A stretch of DNA of 64,000 nt, from contig MU006090.1 of the NCBI GenBank assembly GCA_010093705.1, forward strand, positions 766,827 through 830,826. Reading direction: 5' to 3'. The notes under the pieces are model-generated. The model searched no databases. It saw only the letters and a program-made list of their open reading frames with translations, and had not been told where the DNA came from. Made by a program: the position numbers and the translations under genes. Positions 46,344 to 58,875 of the stretch are shown here, piece by piece. How positions within the stretch are numbered: the stretch's first letter is position 1; the number at the start of each line of letters is the position of its first letter. The DNA comes from Patellaria atrata CBS 101060 (taxonomy: Eukaryota > Ascomycota > Dothideomycetes > Patellariales > Patellariaceae).

Positions 46344-49300
46344 AGAGATAGAAAAGAGAAATATAAAACCTTAATTTAATGATATTTTGCAATCATAAAG
46401 TGAACTGGCAGACCGAGAAGAGGACATAGAATTGTACCTGAGCAGCACGCGGAGCGGTTCTACTGTACGATGCCCGCAAAACGTGCGAACCACTGCACCC
46501 AAGAGAAGGCAAACCAAAAAAATCTACGCTTTGATTGTGATATATAGAGACAGGGAAGTTATATTTGATTTCGGATTTGCTCCTCGAACCAGGAGAATCT
46601 TTGCTTGGCTTTGAGCGTTGTGAAATTTCCATTTGAATATTGACCAGCAGATAGAGATTGTTCAGAGGCTGTCATAGGTCCCATCATGTCCGATTGGTAT
46701 GGATAGCTCCATTACCATGGTGCTGGAGAGGATAATCAGCATTCTCAATCCTGCTACAGTCAGAGACTCTCTCAATATGGTATGAATTACAGTTGTGATA
46801 ACCCAGGAACCATGATGCTGGGTCGAGTCGACTAGAAGATACCAAAATCGCTCAGAAGATCATTCTATGTAAGCTGAAATGTAGGTTAGTTCGATGTGAG
46901 GATCCTTGAGCCAGAAGATTCAATACACAAATAAAATTGTTCGGCACAGTACTATACAGGAGCGTCGCAGGATACAGTGCGAGTGGGTGAGGTTGGCCAA
47001 AGGGAAGTTCTGGAACGTGCGTAAGATTTCTGTAGTCAACAATTTGCTGCTGTCGAGCGTGCAAGAGGATCCATGGATTTATTGTCCGTATGATTTGGGT
47101 TGTTGACGCCGAATCGAGTAATTGAGTCTCACAATTATGCACCGTAATTATTTACTGTAGTAGAAGGGCAGGTTGCAGCCTCACGGGTGCGAACTTGCCA
47201 GGAACAAAAGGTTTTCGAGCGGTGAAAATGGTTGATAAGGTCAACAATATGCAATTCAAGTTTCCTAGGGTTGTAGAGTGATCGCTAGATGACCGTGCTT
47301 TCCACCAAAAAGTCCTGGCTCCTGCGGATCGCTCAATTGGGAGGAAAATTTGCACCGCGTGATGTTTCAACATCCATAAAGGCGGCTAAAGACTGATCAT
47401 TGCGTGGAAGGGGAAATGAGCGATTGAACAATCTCGAGCCTCAATAGCCTGGTGATAAGGAATTGATGTTCTGAATGCCAGAGGCTTAAAGTCGCCCAGG
47501 TCCCGGTAGGAGGGAACCATTCCGAACGCTATCATCATGGCGATGAACCCGGCCCGGTGCACTGGTATTTTAGGGCTTCCCTAGTACTCTTGGAAGGCGA
47601 AAAGTGGGGAGTGGGAGGAATTTGGGCGATGCCGCGATGCCGCACCGTCATTCACTAGAGGAAAAGACGGGGCAAGGGGGCTCGGGCTAGCAGCAGGTAA
47701 CCGGTTTCTAGCGCTGATAATCCATAACTGAATCCCACTGACGAACTTCCTCTCCTCTGCCAGGCCTTGAAACAATGCGTTCAAAGCACCCACGGCGCCC
47801 CATCCTTTACCCATTCAGCCTTATCCATCTGGCTTAAGGGCTGGTGACACATGACGCGGCCTAGCTGTACTCGAGGATCCCAGAATTAGGAGGCAAGTGT
47901 ATGCGAAATTAATAGTACTTTAGCCTCTTGGGTATCGACATAATGTACTCACAGACATTTAGCAGTCCAGTCCACCAGTCCATGCAGATGACCTGTGGCG
48001 GGAGATGGAGCTGGTAGCAGCTGAAGTTGAGCAAGCGTTGAACCGTGATGCGTGAAGCGCTACTGCATGTCAGAAAGCCCTTCCGTCACGCCAATAACAC
48101 TATCAAAAACTGCTTTTTCCAAACGTACATTGAGTACGGAAGAAGCTTTCCCAAAGAAGTCTCCAAGGCCCGCTAGGATGGCCGAAGTATCATCTTTCTA
48201 CCGTTCACTATATGCAATCAGCGGGGCAATCTCTAAACTCTCGAGATTCCCTTGAGGGATGGGGGAACCCTTGTCAGTTCTTTCGTATTTATTCGCGGTG
48301 CGCATTCGTACTTCGAGCGGTGTTTGCACCTAAAGTTGGTTTCGCCGTTGGATCGTGGCGCATCTCTTCAATAGCACCCGCCTCTTGAGACCGCTCACTA
48401 ACACCGAAGCCATCTATGACCCCTTGGACAAGGTAAACACCGGTAACGGGAGAAATACATGATTGTGTGCCCTTAGCCCATAGGACGATCACTGACTGTT
48501 CTGGCCGGACAGGCGCGTAAATCTTGCAACTGATTTCCCATCAGGGACCTTGTATCGTAATTTGTTCAAATATTGGTATATTTGACTGGGATACCGCGTG
48601 CGTAAGCACCATCCGCTGTCTTCTGAGTAGTAGAATTGGTAAACCTGAAACCTCAGACTAAACCTTGGATATGCCACAAACGACAGCTGACGATGAAACG
48701 TGGGGATGGACGGAAGTAATAGTTGACTAAGGGATTTTCTTTGTTTTGGTTGGCTCGCGGTTGCTCTGCACAAACGGTGACCGCGTTTAGCGAAACGGTC
48801 AATAAAATCCCCGGGAGTAGACTCCAAGTGGGAGCAAATGAAGACTGAAGTTTAGAGAAAGAAAGTGTGGAAATAGGCTTTTACAAGGTCACGGTTGACA
48901 AACTTAGCTAAAGTCATCAGCTCTCGCTCTGCAACCCCAGAGACATGGGTAGTTAAAGTTCCGGTAAGAGAACCCTTGGATCAAGTGTTGGTCTGGATAT
49001 ACTAGTTGCTTTTGAATCGCTAATCTCAAAGTGTCGGCTGCTCCTTGAAATGGGTCATATTCGCCTTTACCCTTGCACTTAGTCCCAACTATGTTTTCTA
49101 TGAAGTGAATTCGTAGTCACCCCCAATTTTTCTGGATCTGCAAAGGCTACTTACCCGAGCGAGCCCAGATCATTATTAGCAAGATTTGCTTTATGGCGGA
49201 CATTGGCTTTCTTTACTCCCTCAGCCCTTCCCAGAAACCTTATATAACGAGATGAGAACCCATCCCGGCACTGGTCCTGTCACGCATTCTCGTACATTCA

Positions 49301-49678
49301 GTTAACACCTATACCTAACTCTCAAGTAAAAAATCATTTGAAGAATATATATCACTCCTCGATCCTAAATACTGGTTTAGCAAACATAACTTCTTACCAG
49401 AGTAACAGTTTACCGTACTGACTCTATAAATATCAGAATAAGATTCATCTTTAACTGTTACCATCTGAGCGACGTTGTCAATTATCCTGTCCAGCGCCTC
49501 TCCTATAGATATTGGCCTACAAAAGATAAATCCTTTTGGACACCAACTATCGGCCACTCCCTGGTTGATAAATCAAGAACACCCTCTTGTAGTAGGGAAA
49601 AATAAACCCATAATGTACGGATTCATTCTATCGAGCCCGGGATAGGTTCCATCTCGAGCGTTACCGGATATCCCTCTT

Positions 49679-50416
49679 ATGGATGATCGCCAACGGGAGA
49701 ATGAATCCCATAAACACAACAAAAGGAAGTACGGGGTGCTATCAGAGGCCAACGTTGAACAACATAACGCAGTCCGCCAAAAGGTGTGTTAAAGAAAGAC
49801 TTTTCTGAACTTGGCGAATAGATCAACTGATCGTATCATGTAGTTTGATACCAAATACGCAGAAGAAATGATATCTTTAGAAAGAACGCACCAGTTTAAT
49901 GAAAGCATGTTTAATGCGATGTACCATGCAAAAACAGACAAACTTTCCGGAAGCAAAATCAATTCGAATAGTCCTAGTCAACCTTTCGCCCAGTTTAGCA
50001 GCGACCTGAAGCTATACAGTCCCCCACAAGCTTCTAATAACACGCCCTTACAACGTCAGATGATAGTCAGTCCCATGAATGAGCCTCTTCGTTGGCTTGC
50101 TCGTCGTGAGATGGACGATATGAACATAGAATATGGGAACATGGAGACTGCAGGCAAAAGAGCGCGTATAGCCGAGATAATTTCCTCGGACGCGAATGCA
50201 TCGCACGACTTTGAACCTATGGACGGTCGATCGTCCTCGCCAATTCTGGGCCGACCCCAATCGTCTGAACTCCAGACCTCTTCAGGGGAGCTAGAAGTTG
50301 GTTCTGAGGTAGGAGATTCAGATGAACCCAGCGGATCTCTAAGGAGGGCAGGAGATGTTGTCCCGGGGAGTGTGCGAGTCACGAGAGCACAACGAAGGAG
50401 GCTCCGTAAGTCTTGA
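49679..50416 (+). CDS. Two-exon orphan protein, Ser/Arg-rich, probably nuclear
   Basis: Exons 49679-49783 and 49844-50416 give 225 residues. The 60-bp intron has donor GTGTGT, a CAACTGAT branch-like site and acceptor CATGTAG; joining it extends the second exon eight codons upstream (FDTKYAEE) in phase. The first exon is charged (MDDRQRENESHKHNKRKYG). The rest has amphipathic helix-like stretches (MDDMNIEYGNMETAGKRARI), a Ser/Pro/Glu-rich middle and a very basic end (RVTRAQRRRLRKS) that could be a nuclear localisation signal. I recognise no family. A further upstream exon is possible because GATAG at about 49650 could be an acceptor followed by in-frame codons. The phase-consistent splice is the main argument that it is a real gene. 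Confidence 0.6.
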
Positions 50417-51635
50417 ATCGACAATTACAATGTGGTACTGAGGGTATTTTATGAAGAAGAAAAATTCAAGAAGTTAAGGTAAGTGGCAGGGCCATGGAGG
50501 TACAGGAGGATACGGATGTTTATGATGATGGTTCGTGATAGGTTCTAGCGGCGTATGGAAATTCATGGAAAATCTCCTTCGAGATTTGAATTTTCTGAAG
50601 GCTACAAAAGGGGTGTGGGACTGGTATGGAAAAGTTTTGATTAGACGTTAAATGAAATACCTTTTCTAATGAAATAAGGGCCTGACTATGACTAAAACTG
50701 AAGACTGAAGACTGATGCCGATGGAAATAAGTGAGAGGGAAAGCCTGAGGCGTGGAAATGGGGAGCATCCGCGTCTAGCGGCTAAGGTAGAACTAGGTCT
50801 AGCACTACACTAAAGCCCCACTTGGGCGATTTACCTATTCCGTACGATGAGATTATACCACTACTGCAAAAGGCCGACCTCAATGCCGAGTTTGGCAGTA
50901 AGGTACGTGTACAGTCTTGTTTCAAAATGGCTGAAATTGGTTCTGTACTCTCCCGTCGTCCTCTGCCCACCACATCATGATAAGCATTCTTGACATGATT
51001 TCTGGATCGAGGTTTTGGAACATAAGTAGGCATCGCTGAGAACATACTCACAATCGTTCGAGATGTGTGAGCCTTCCATTTCATTGACGCGTCGGCGGAC
51101 GTGCCTTCCCCACATTGTCGTTGCTACTTCTGATCACCCATCACGGTAGTTACTGTTATTAATTGCTGTTCTCACAAGTCACTTCTCTGGTAATGTAGAT
51201 GAGTGTAAACGAAGTGGAAAGAAAGGCACGTACAGATTGCATGAGGTGGTTGAGCGCTCATTGCACCTCTTTCTTGGAAAGTCATCAGGGCGAACCCTTC
51301 AAATTCTACTTTATTTGTCTCATTCTCCCACTCCCACTTCATATTCTAATACCCAAGTCTGCCCACCTCTTTGAACCTGTCTTATACTCTATCATACGCC
51401 TTCAAAATACCTTATTGTGTCTTCTTTCCCTTTATCCTATAGTTTCCTAATCCGAGAGTCAAGGGCAACAAAGTCCCTCGTATATCCACTGCTTGCAATC
51501 AAGGCAATTCGACAATAAGATATCGATCACCGACTAGAGTCTGCTGTAATCTTCAACTTGCCTGACTATCCTCTTACTTTCCCATTCCCTGTGATTGACT
51601 TTACAAGAACCGATTTCCCCAATTCATTTACCAAA
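50417..51635. promoter_or_regulatory. Intergenic, neutral trehalase upstream region
   Basis: 1.2 kb upstream of the trehalase start. It includes a pyrimidine-rich leader-like part at 51280-51440. One AGGGG word (stress-response-element-like core) occurs near 50608; a single 5-bp match is weak evidence. No other gene was supported. Confidence 0.4.
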
Positions 51636-54024
51636 ATGTCTTCACAAGAGTCGAAGCCCAAGCCGCCTAAAGCTCCCCAACGGACTACTACAATAGAGCA
51701 TGATCCATTTTCAGCACCTTCGGTATACTATGGAGATTCTCACGGGAAGAACACTAGGAGCAGGACACTGTCTACCTTCCTAGATGCTGGAGCTCGCAGT
51801 GGAATCTTTAGTAGTCACACCCAGCAAGGTCGCAGGACAAGCCACGGTTCGTAGATTTACCTTACTAGGTTGGTACCACCCTTAGAACTAACTCATCTTC
51901 CTCTACCAGATGAGCAATCATTTCAGCCCCGAAAGTTTATGATCGACGTCGAATCTACGATGAAGACACTTCTCTCCCGAGAAGACACCGATGAAAATAT
52001 ACAAATTACAGTCGATGACAAGGGACCAAAGGTTCGCAAAGTTGACCCATCTTAATTGACGTATACTGATGGGTATTCCAGTTTCTACCTGTTCGTACTG
52101 CCGCATCGGGCGGTTACAGGCGTCATGACATTCGGGGGACTTACGCATTATCCAGCCTTCTTCAAGAGCTCACTTTAGCTCAAGACAATGGCCGTAAGCA
52201 GATACTACTTGACGAAGCCCGTCTCCAGGAGAATCCGGTAAATCGACTTGAACGTTTCATTAGGGATTCCTTCTGGGATAATCTTACACGTCGCATTGAT
52301 GGGTCCAATATTGCCAAAGTCGCACGAGACCCTAAAGACTGGACGGACGATCCACGGCCCCGCGTCTATGTCCCAAAGGGCGCCCCCGAACAGTATGAAT
52401 ACTATAACAGGATTGCCCAGGAACATCCGGATATTCGTCTAGACGTTCAATGGCTCCGGGAAGACTGCGGAGATCCAGAGTACGTAAGAGACCTAAACAA
52501 TGCACCCGGTCTCCTCGCTGTCGCAATGGAAGAGGTGATAGACCCGAAAACTGGGAAGAAAGATCTCCGTGGCATGCCGTTTGTTGTTCCAGGCGGTAGG
52601 TTCAACGAGCTTTACGGTTGGGACAGCTACATGGAATCACTCGGGCTTCTCATTAATGACCGTGTGGATCTCGTTAAGTCAATGGTTATCAACTTCTGCT
52701 TCTGCATCAAGCATTATGGGAAGATTCTAAACGCCAACCGTACTTATTACCTTGGAAGGTCGCAGCCTCCTTTCCTCACTGACATGGCTCTCCGTGTCTA
52801 CGACAGGATAAAGGATCAGCCAGACTCTTTGGAGTTCCTCCGTAATGCTATCCTAGCTGCAATCAAAGAATATTATACAGTGTGGATGAGCGAACCCAGA
52901 AAAGATCCGATTACCAAACTCTCTCGATATCGACCAAGCGGTATCGGTGTCCCTCCAGAGACAGAGTCGACGCACTTCACTCATGTCCTTGAGCCTTACG
53001 CTGAAAAGAATAACATGACTTTCGAGGAATTCGTCGATGCGTACAATAATGGTAGAGTGAAAGAACCCGAGCTAGACGAATACTTCTTGCATGATCGTGC
53101 TGTTCGAGAATCCGGTCACGACACGTCGTACCGTCTGGAACGCGTTGCTGCTAACCTGGCCACAGTCGATCTTAACTCACTCCTGTTGAAGTATGAAATC
53201 GATATTGCTCGCACTATCCGGAAGCATTTCAAGGATAAGCTCTCCATCCCGGCGGAGTTCTGCGGCAAAGGAATGGTTCCAGGCTACATTGAAACTTCGT
53301 CAAAATGGGATAGACGTGCTAAGGCCCGTCAAATGCTGATGGACAAGTACATGTGGAATGAAGAGCAAGGAATGTACTTTGATTATGATACGGTCAAACA
53401 AGAACAAACCGACTACGAGAGTGCCACGACATTTTGGCCGATGTGGGCAGGCGGTGCTACTCCTGCACAAGCTGCCGCATTGGTGACCAAAGCCATCCCA
53501 AAGCTCGAAGAATTCGGTGGTCTCGCTTCCGGAACGGAAAAGTCTCGCGGCGAGGTTGGTATCCATCGTCCGAATCGCCAATGGGATTACCCCTTTGGAT
53601 GGGCACCGCAACAGATGCTCGCGTGGGTCGGTCTTCAACGCTACGGATACGAAGGAGAGGCTCAACGCCTAGCATACAAGTGGTGTTATATGGTCATTAA
53701 GGCCTTTGTTGACTTCAATGGTGTTGTAGTCGAGAAGTATGATGTTACTAGGCCGCATGATCCCCACAAGGTTGAAGCTGAATACGGGAATCAAGGTGGT
53801 GACATCAAAGGGGTCCCTCGTGAAGGGTAAGTGGATATCCTAAACGCCTTACTTGAGTTCGAATCTGACAGTTTTGCAGCTTCGGTTGGGTGAATGCTAG
53901 TTACATCTACGGCTTACAGCTCCTTAATGCGCACATGAGGCGTGCTCTAGGAACTATCACGCCTTATGATACATTTGCTAAAGCTACAGAGGAGGCAGCT
54001 GAGCAAGAGGCCCTACTCTTATGA
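51636..54024 (+). CDS. NTH1: Neutral trehalase (GH37)
   Basis: Cytosolic enzyme hydrolysing trehalose to glucose during germination and stress recovery. Four exons (51636-51846, 51910-52031, 52082-53826, 53880-54024) encode 740 residues. The N-terminal regulatory arm contains RRTSHDE at 66-72, a basophilic PKA-type site. A Ca-binding-like segment, [12 protein letters not shown], follows. The GH37 signatures are both present: [14 protein letters not shown] at 281-294 and [10 protein letters not shown] at 611-620. Intron 1 (63 bp, donor GTTCGT) splits the Asp codon right after the phosphosite. Intron 2 is 50 bp. Intron 3 joins GG|C before [15 protein letters not shown]. The start [15 protein letters not shown] was preferred over an in-frame ATG at 51558 because the family starts close to this block. 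Regulation by phosphorylation and calcium is known for the family. Confidence 0.96.
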
Positions 54025-54684
54025 GTAAATTGCTGTTGAACTGGATGCCACAACATGATAAGATGTCCGGCAACTGAGATCAGGCGTAAGTATGCGGCCG
54101 GAGTACAGTACCTTCCCTTGTTTATCTCTAGCACTATGGAAGCATATGTCATCTCTTTACTTTCAGGAGTTCATGTCACGAGCGGCAATCGGTGCGGTAA
54201 TGGTATTGAAAAGGGTGGCTTATGAAAGGATAGACAGTGCCAAAAACGGGATTCTTAGAACGGTATGAGAGTTGTTCTTGATCATTCTTATAGTTATAGC
54301 ATAGCGGTAGTGTCTAAATCTTTGCATGAATCAATTTACCTCTTTTGCAATATGGTACTACCCTAGTTAAGCGTTGATATTGAAGAGAAAAATTGAAGGT
54401 CAAGATGAGATGTGTAGTGGAACTTGATGGAAAGGCGGTCTCTATTTTCGGTATAGTGCTCGGCTGATTAACAAACCGCAGCCAGCGTTGTCACCAAAAA
54501 CACCGCCTGCTTGCTCCGAGTCACAGGTATATATATCTTTCCTACCCCAGAAACTCTTTCTCTCCATCATTATTCCTGAGCAACAACTTCCCCACAACCA
54601 CTAAATCATACACCCAGTCTCTCCGAACATCCCGCCATCTCAACTTCTTTAATCAGGTTACAACAAAGCGCCGCTTAATACATC
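54025..54684. promoter_or_regulatory. Intergenic, MBF1 promoter
   Basis: 660 bp between trehalase and MBF1, both on the plus strand. A TATATATATC stretch at about 54529 is followed by a pyrimidine-rich leader with CTTTCCTACC and CTTTCTCTCC, an arrangement typical of highly expressed fungal genes. Inference only. Confidence 0.45.
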
Positions 54685-55298
54685 ATGTCGGACGACTGGG
54701 ATACCGTCACCAAAATCGGCAGCCGGGTTCGCACTGGTGGCGCCGCACCGCGAGAGACCGTCATCCGGGGCAAAAGTGCCCTGAACGCTGCTCAGAGGAG
54801 CGGTGCTGTCCTCGCAACAGAGAAGAAGTTTGCCTCAAGCAACTCGGTGAGTTTCCGTTGCCACCCCGCTCCAATTCCCAAGGGCGAACAGTGCTCGGGT
54901 TCCTAGGTCCGAGTCCACACCCGAAGAGCGTCATCCAGCTATCCAGCATCATTGAGAACACCACTAACATCATTGTGTAGAGAGGTGCTGTCGAGGGCCA
55001 ACATCTGACTAAAGTCGACCGCTCAGACGATATCGTGAAGCCTAAGACCGTCGGCATCAAAGTCGGCGAGGCGATTAAGAAAGCCCGCGGTGAGGCGAAG
55101 AACGATAAGGGTACCACCATGACGCAGAAGGACCTCGCTACCAAGTGTAACACGACACCGACCATCGTCGCGGACTTCGAGCGTGGTACGGCGGCGCCGG
55201 ATCAGAAGCTCCTCAGCACCATGGAGAGGGTGCTGAATGTTATTTTGAGGGGCGATAAGATGGGCGAGCCCAAGTTTCCGAACAAGAAGAAGACGTAG
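54685..55298 (+). CDS. MBF1: Multiprotein-bridging factor 1
   Basis: Small conserved transcriptional coactivator linking bZIP activators to TBP, also tied to ribosome-collision frameshift control. Two exons (54685-54846, 54981-55298) encode 159 residues. The N-terminal MBF1 domain opens [14 protein letters not shown] and contains [15 protein letters not shown]. The Cro/C1-type helix-turn-helix follows with [23 protein letters not shown] and [26 protein letters not shown]. It ends in a short Lys tail (FPNKKKT). The 134-bp intron has donor GTGAGT and acceptor TGTGTAG and keeps phase 0. Length and order match the family. Confidence 0.95.
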
Positions 55299-55844
55299 AG
55301 ATGGTGAGATCTCTTCTCGTCCCAGAAGACTTGCCGCCTTCGAGGAGATCTCTGGCGATCAAGGCTGGCGGGTGTGATAGATGAAGACTTGAAATTGGTG
55401 CTTAGATATGCTTAGACAAGCGGGGCGTTTGGAGAGATTGAACAGCACCAAACTGGGCTCTTTCCTGGGTTGTCTGCCTGGATTCTGGGCTTTATAAACA
55501 GTATTACTGATGAATGAATGGTTATGATGGGATACTTGCGTGTCATTAGAATCATGTGAATGACCTCTATATCAAAGTAAACGGTCTTAAATTCATACTA
55601 TATTCCACATATTCACAATTGCACTCGATGGAATATTTGGTTCGGACTGAAACCGCTTCAAATACCTACCCAAGCAAATCTTTTGACCTGCGAATCCTGA
55701 TATAATTTTACATATGAGTGTACCTAATATCGAGCACCAATATAACGAACTCCCTCACGAATAATGCTCCCCATTCCCCGTTAGATCCCAATTCTTCCTT
55801 CCCACCACACCACTCCACCTTCCCTCAATTTCCCCTTCCCCTCA
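55299..55844. other. Convergent intergenic region
   Basis: 546 bp between MBF1 (+) and the ribosome recycling factor (-). It holds the two 3' ends; AT-rich at 55590-55740. No gene was seen. Confidence 0.5.
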
Positions 55845-56782
55845 TCATTGAGCCAACACCTTCTTAGCCCCATCTACTATCCTCTCAACCTCCTTATTCC
55901 CCCTCTTCACAACCTCCTCCATCATCTTCTGCGCCTTCTGCAAATCGTCCGGCCGGACCTTCCTCTCGGCAAACATCCTCCGCAACCTCTTCTGATGCAC
56001 AGACCGTGCATCCCGGATCGCGCGATTCGCGCTCTCCGCCGTTTTAGCCGCCTTGTCGAGAGCCGCCTGGCGGGACTCGCCTGTCGGCGGGGGGATGGGG
56101 ACGGTAAGTGTTAGTGGGTCCGAAGAGGTGGCGGGGGAGGAGGAAGAGGACGGCATCTGAGGAACGAGAGAGTATTGGGATGAGGCTATAGCCGTAGAAA
56201 CGGGTTTGAGGTGCTCCTTTTCCCCGACCACGACGTTCAACACCCGTCCTTTTGGAATCACTTGTGCCAGATCCATCAGTTTGATCAGTTCTTTGCCGCT
56301 GTTGTTGTTTGCGCTGGGGATCGAGACGCGCAGGTTCTCGACGAGGGTGGGGTTGAAGCGGCCGCCGCTGCGGAGCTCGGAGAGGTCGTGGGTTAGCTTT
56401 TCTATCGCTTTGAGGATCGAGGATTCGAGGGGGGAGAGGTCGAAAGCGTCGTCTGTTGGGGTTGGGTTGGCGTCGGCGGGGACGGGAGGGGTGGAGTCGG
56501 TCGCTGCGTAGGAGCGGTTGACTTTGCCTGCTTTCTTCTGGTGGAGGGGAGTTGTGGTGAAGGTGCGGGAGGGGGAGGGTTGGAGACAGGGGAGAAGGAA
56601 CGGTGGTGGGAGGGATTGAGGACTGTACGATAGGCCGTTAGTGTACATATACAGAGTAGGTTTGAGTGAGCCTTGCGGGCTATATTGTACCTCGAATTGA
56701 GCGCGGGATAGCTGGTTGGAGCTCTTGGTCGAGCTTGAGCTGCAATTGCGGCCCATCTGGGAAGCACGGTTGCTCGAGACAT
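55845..56782 (-). CDS. RRF1: Mitochondrial ribosome recycling factor
   Basis: Releases mitochondrial ribosomes from mRNA after termination. Two exons (56782-56691, 56622-55845) encode 289 residues. The first exon, MSRATVLPRWAAIAAQARPR, is a basic, Ala/Arg-rich mitochondrial presequence. The 68-bp intron has CACTAACG branch and GTACAG acceptor and joins in phase to SPQSLPPPF. The RRF domain occupies roughly residues 95-289: LSPLESSILKAIEKLTHDLSELRSG, then NPTLVENLRV, then RQAALDKAAKTAESANRAIRDAR and KMMEEVVKRG. A Ser-rich loop (MPSSSSSP) near residue 185 is an insertion relative to bacterial RRF. The longer unspliced reading from 57062 was rejected because its N-terminus is unlike a presequence. 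Strong GC-skew change along the gene. Confidence 0.9.
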
Positions 56783-57162
56783 GGCTAAGGTAGATATCAC
56801 TCCTCGTGTTATAATTCCAAATGAATTCCTGGTATATGGGGTGTTCAATGATTGTAACTAGTACAGACCGTACAGATCGTACAGTAAACAGAACGAATGC
56901 TGTGACGAACTGACGATGCCCTAAAAATGCCTGAGCGCCTTGAAAGCTGCCTTGACGCTTGTCCTGATCGGGAGATCCCAGCCTGCCAATGAGGTTCCAG
57001 ATGAGATGCGGGTATGGTGGCTGAGCAACTTCACGTCGCATCAAGCTTCGGACAGCTCGCATTTGAGTCTTGGTATTGCGATGTAATTTCAGACGGTAAG
57101 GTATATATTGAAAGCATCTCTGCCTTTGCTACTATTGATGGGGATGAAAGTAGGTGGCAACG
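56783..57162. promoter_or_regulatory. Divergent promoter region
   Basis: 380 bp between the starts of RRF1 (-) and the unidentified gene at 57163 (+). Inferred bidirectional promoter; no motif is claimed. Confidence 0.4.
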
Positions 57163-58875
57163 ATGGAATCAAGAGCTGATGCTCAAATAGCGCCTCCTGT
57201 GGGGGAACTACAATTTACAAATGAACAAAAGGTACATCACTAGTTATGGAACCGAGTTCAAAGCCATTAAAGCTTACATTAATGCTGACTATACTCCAAG
57301 CTTGATCACGTAGATACACGTCCAACTATCGCATCCATACCATCTCCGGATCATGATGAGTCTACGGCTTCTGTGGACAGCCATGACAAAAAGGGGCACT
57401 ATCCCAGTCATGATAGATCGACGTTCCACGTCTATCATAAACACACTTGTCACTATCATCTCACTCAAATTCCCAATCCGTACTATGAGAAGTCATTCCA
57501 TCGCATGAAAGAAATTAGACAACATACCAGGGAAGCCAAAGCAAAGAAGAAGGCCAGAAAAGAGGAACTTGCCCATCAACCTACGTATACGTATACACCT
57601 GAGCCAGTTGATCCAGAAGGCCGAACAGTCAACTATTTTTTCCATAAACCTTACCTCTCCTTTCATAGGCCGCCGCGAACTTTGAGAAGAGGCGATTGGA
57701 AACATGGGGTACCAACATGCCTGGTCCGAAGTCGTTGGTTCTGGAATAGGTATACTCTTCAATTTGGCGATGATATAGCTACTCCAGGAGTTCTGGATCG
57801 TCGAGGTGTCGTGCATGAAGACCGTGGATGGGTCAAAGGGAGAGGTCCGAAAGGCCAACATCATGAGCTTCGCGGATATGGTGTTCGTACTTGGAGGTTA
57901 TGGGGCGAGTCGGGACGGAACCACCATCGAGAAGTGAATAAGAAGCGGAAGGAGCTAATGGTCAGGTCCAAATCAGATTTAACCCGGACATCTTCTGTCA
58001 TCAAATCACAGGATTTGGTAACGAAATCGTCCAATGGAGGCGAAACGATTGATCCTCATAACAAAAGTTTCGTCCAGGATGGTCTTACGTACAGGGTGGA
58101 CTCGATATCTTCGGAAAGTACAACGGAGCTTCCTGTACCTCTACCAGCCCTCGGTCGTTCCCCTACGATTGCGGAAGAGGTAGTGTATCTGAAATGGAGC
58201 TTCCCTTTCAGCAAATGTCCGCGTTTATATCACTTTCACTACGGCGGTATTGATTTCTACTGGAAGGGGACTGGCACTTGGAAAAAGCATGGTTTTTGGG
58301 GGATGTGGCTTCGTTACAATAATCTCAAACTCGTTGCTTCCTTGCCGTACGATTGTACCCATACTCCAGAGGACACTGCTTCCCCTTGCGAAAAGTGTGA
58401 GACGGGAAAGTACGAGTTGGAGAAGGTAACGACTGGGTCCATTCCGAGGAAGAAAACGTCTTTGATCTCGGGAGAACTTGAAGTGGATCTGAGGAGGGAG
58501 GTCGTACTTGCGAGATACGAGTCAAGTATTATCGAAAAGAAGGCTGGAAGCTTGGAAATCTTCGACAAAGCAATGGCTAGATTCGCACGAGAGTATCTCC
58601 CATCCAACGGTAGAGATAGGAGGACGTTGGAGACTCATGCTAGTGATTTCTCTCGCTACGAGGAGGATAAATCAGAGGTCAACCGTGAAGCTAACGGAGA
58701 GATTGGGGAGGCACCAGAGACATCATTTGATTACATGGCTGTGCGTCGCACACGATTCTACGAAGTCGTTCTATCAACAGCGATGTGTATGATCAATTCT
58801 GAGTGGCAGAAGCGAGAGACGATCAAAGAGATCCTGAAGGAACTCGTCGACGGGGCCGGAGGTGGAGGAGGGTGA
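57163..58875 (+). CDS. Unidentified protein, possible LURP-one/tubby-like fold
   Basis: Two exons (57163-57231, 57301-58875) give 547 residues; the 69-bp intron (GTACAT donor, CCAAG acceptor) keeps phase 0. The N-terminus is His/Tyr/Lys-rich with a coiled basic helix (REAKAKKKARKEEL). Two beta-rich, Trp/Tyr/His-rich blocks follow: FWNRYTLQFGDDIATPGVLDRRGVV near residue 165, and KWSFPFSKCPRLYHFHYGGI with DFYWKGTGTW near 325-345. This paired layout recalls the tubby-like/LURP-one barrel found in many fungal proteins of unknown function; that is inference. The C-terminal helix (MCMINSEWQKRETIKEILKEL) resembles the end of such proteins. It ends in a glycine run. No enzyme motif was seen. Confidence 0.75.

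Larger units (their letters stand above)
42860..49678. other. Gene-poor region
   Basis: About 6.8 kb with only one weak gene candidate (46086-46343). It begins with a T/C-rich 3' flank of the transcription factor to about 43.7 kb. A short TAGGTAAG run lies at 44406-44427, and a 17-bp imperfect duplication (ACTTCACACRTAGAGTA) at about 45907-45941. Minus-strand frames at 48289-48827 and 49315-49557 look mildly protein-like but no domain or splice join could be found. No transposon ends were recognised. Confidence 0.5.

Noticed and set aside
48289-48827. Two minus-strand frames that look mildly protein-like
   Set aside because: No domain, no consistent splice join and no start context; kept only as a note in the gene-poor region.
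49315-49557. 80-codon minus-strand frame (MADSWCPKGF...)
   Set aside because: Plausible composition but no partner exon, signal peptide or known pattern; insufficient for a gene call.
56783-57062. N-terminal extension of the ribosome recycling factor
   Set aside because: An in-phase 68-bp intron joins a proper mitochondrial presequence starting at 56782; the unspliced extension is unlike any presequence.
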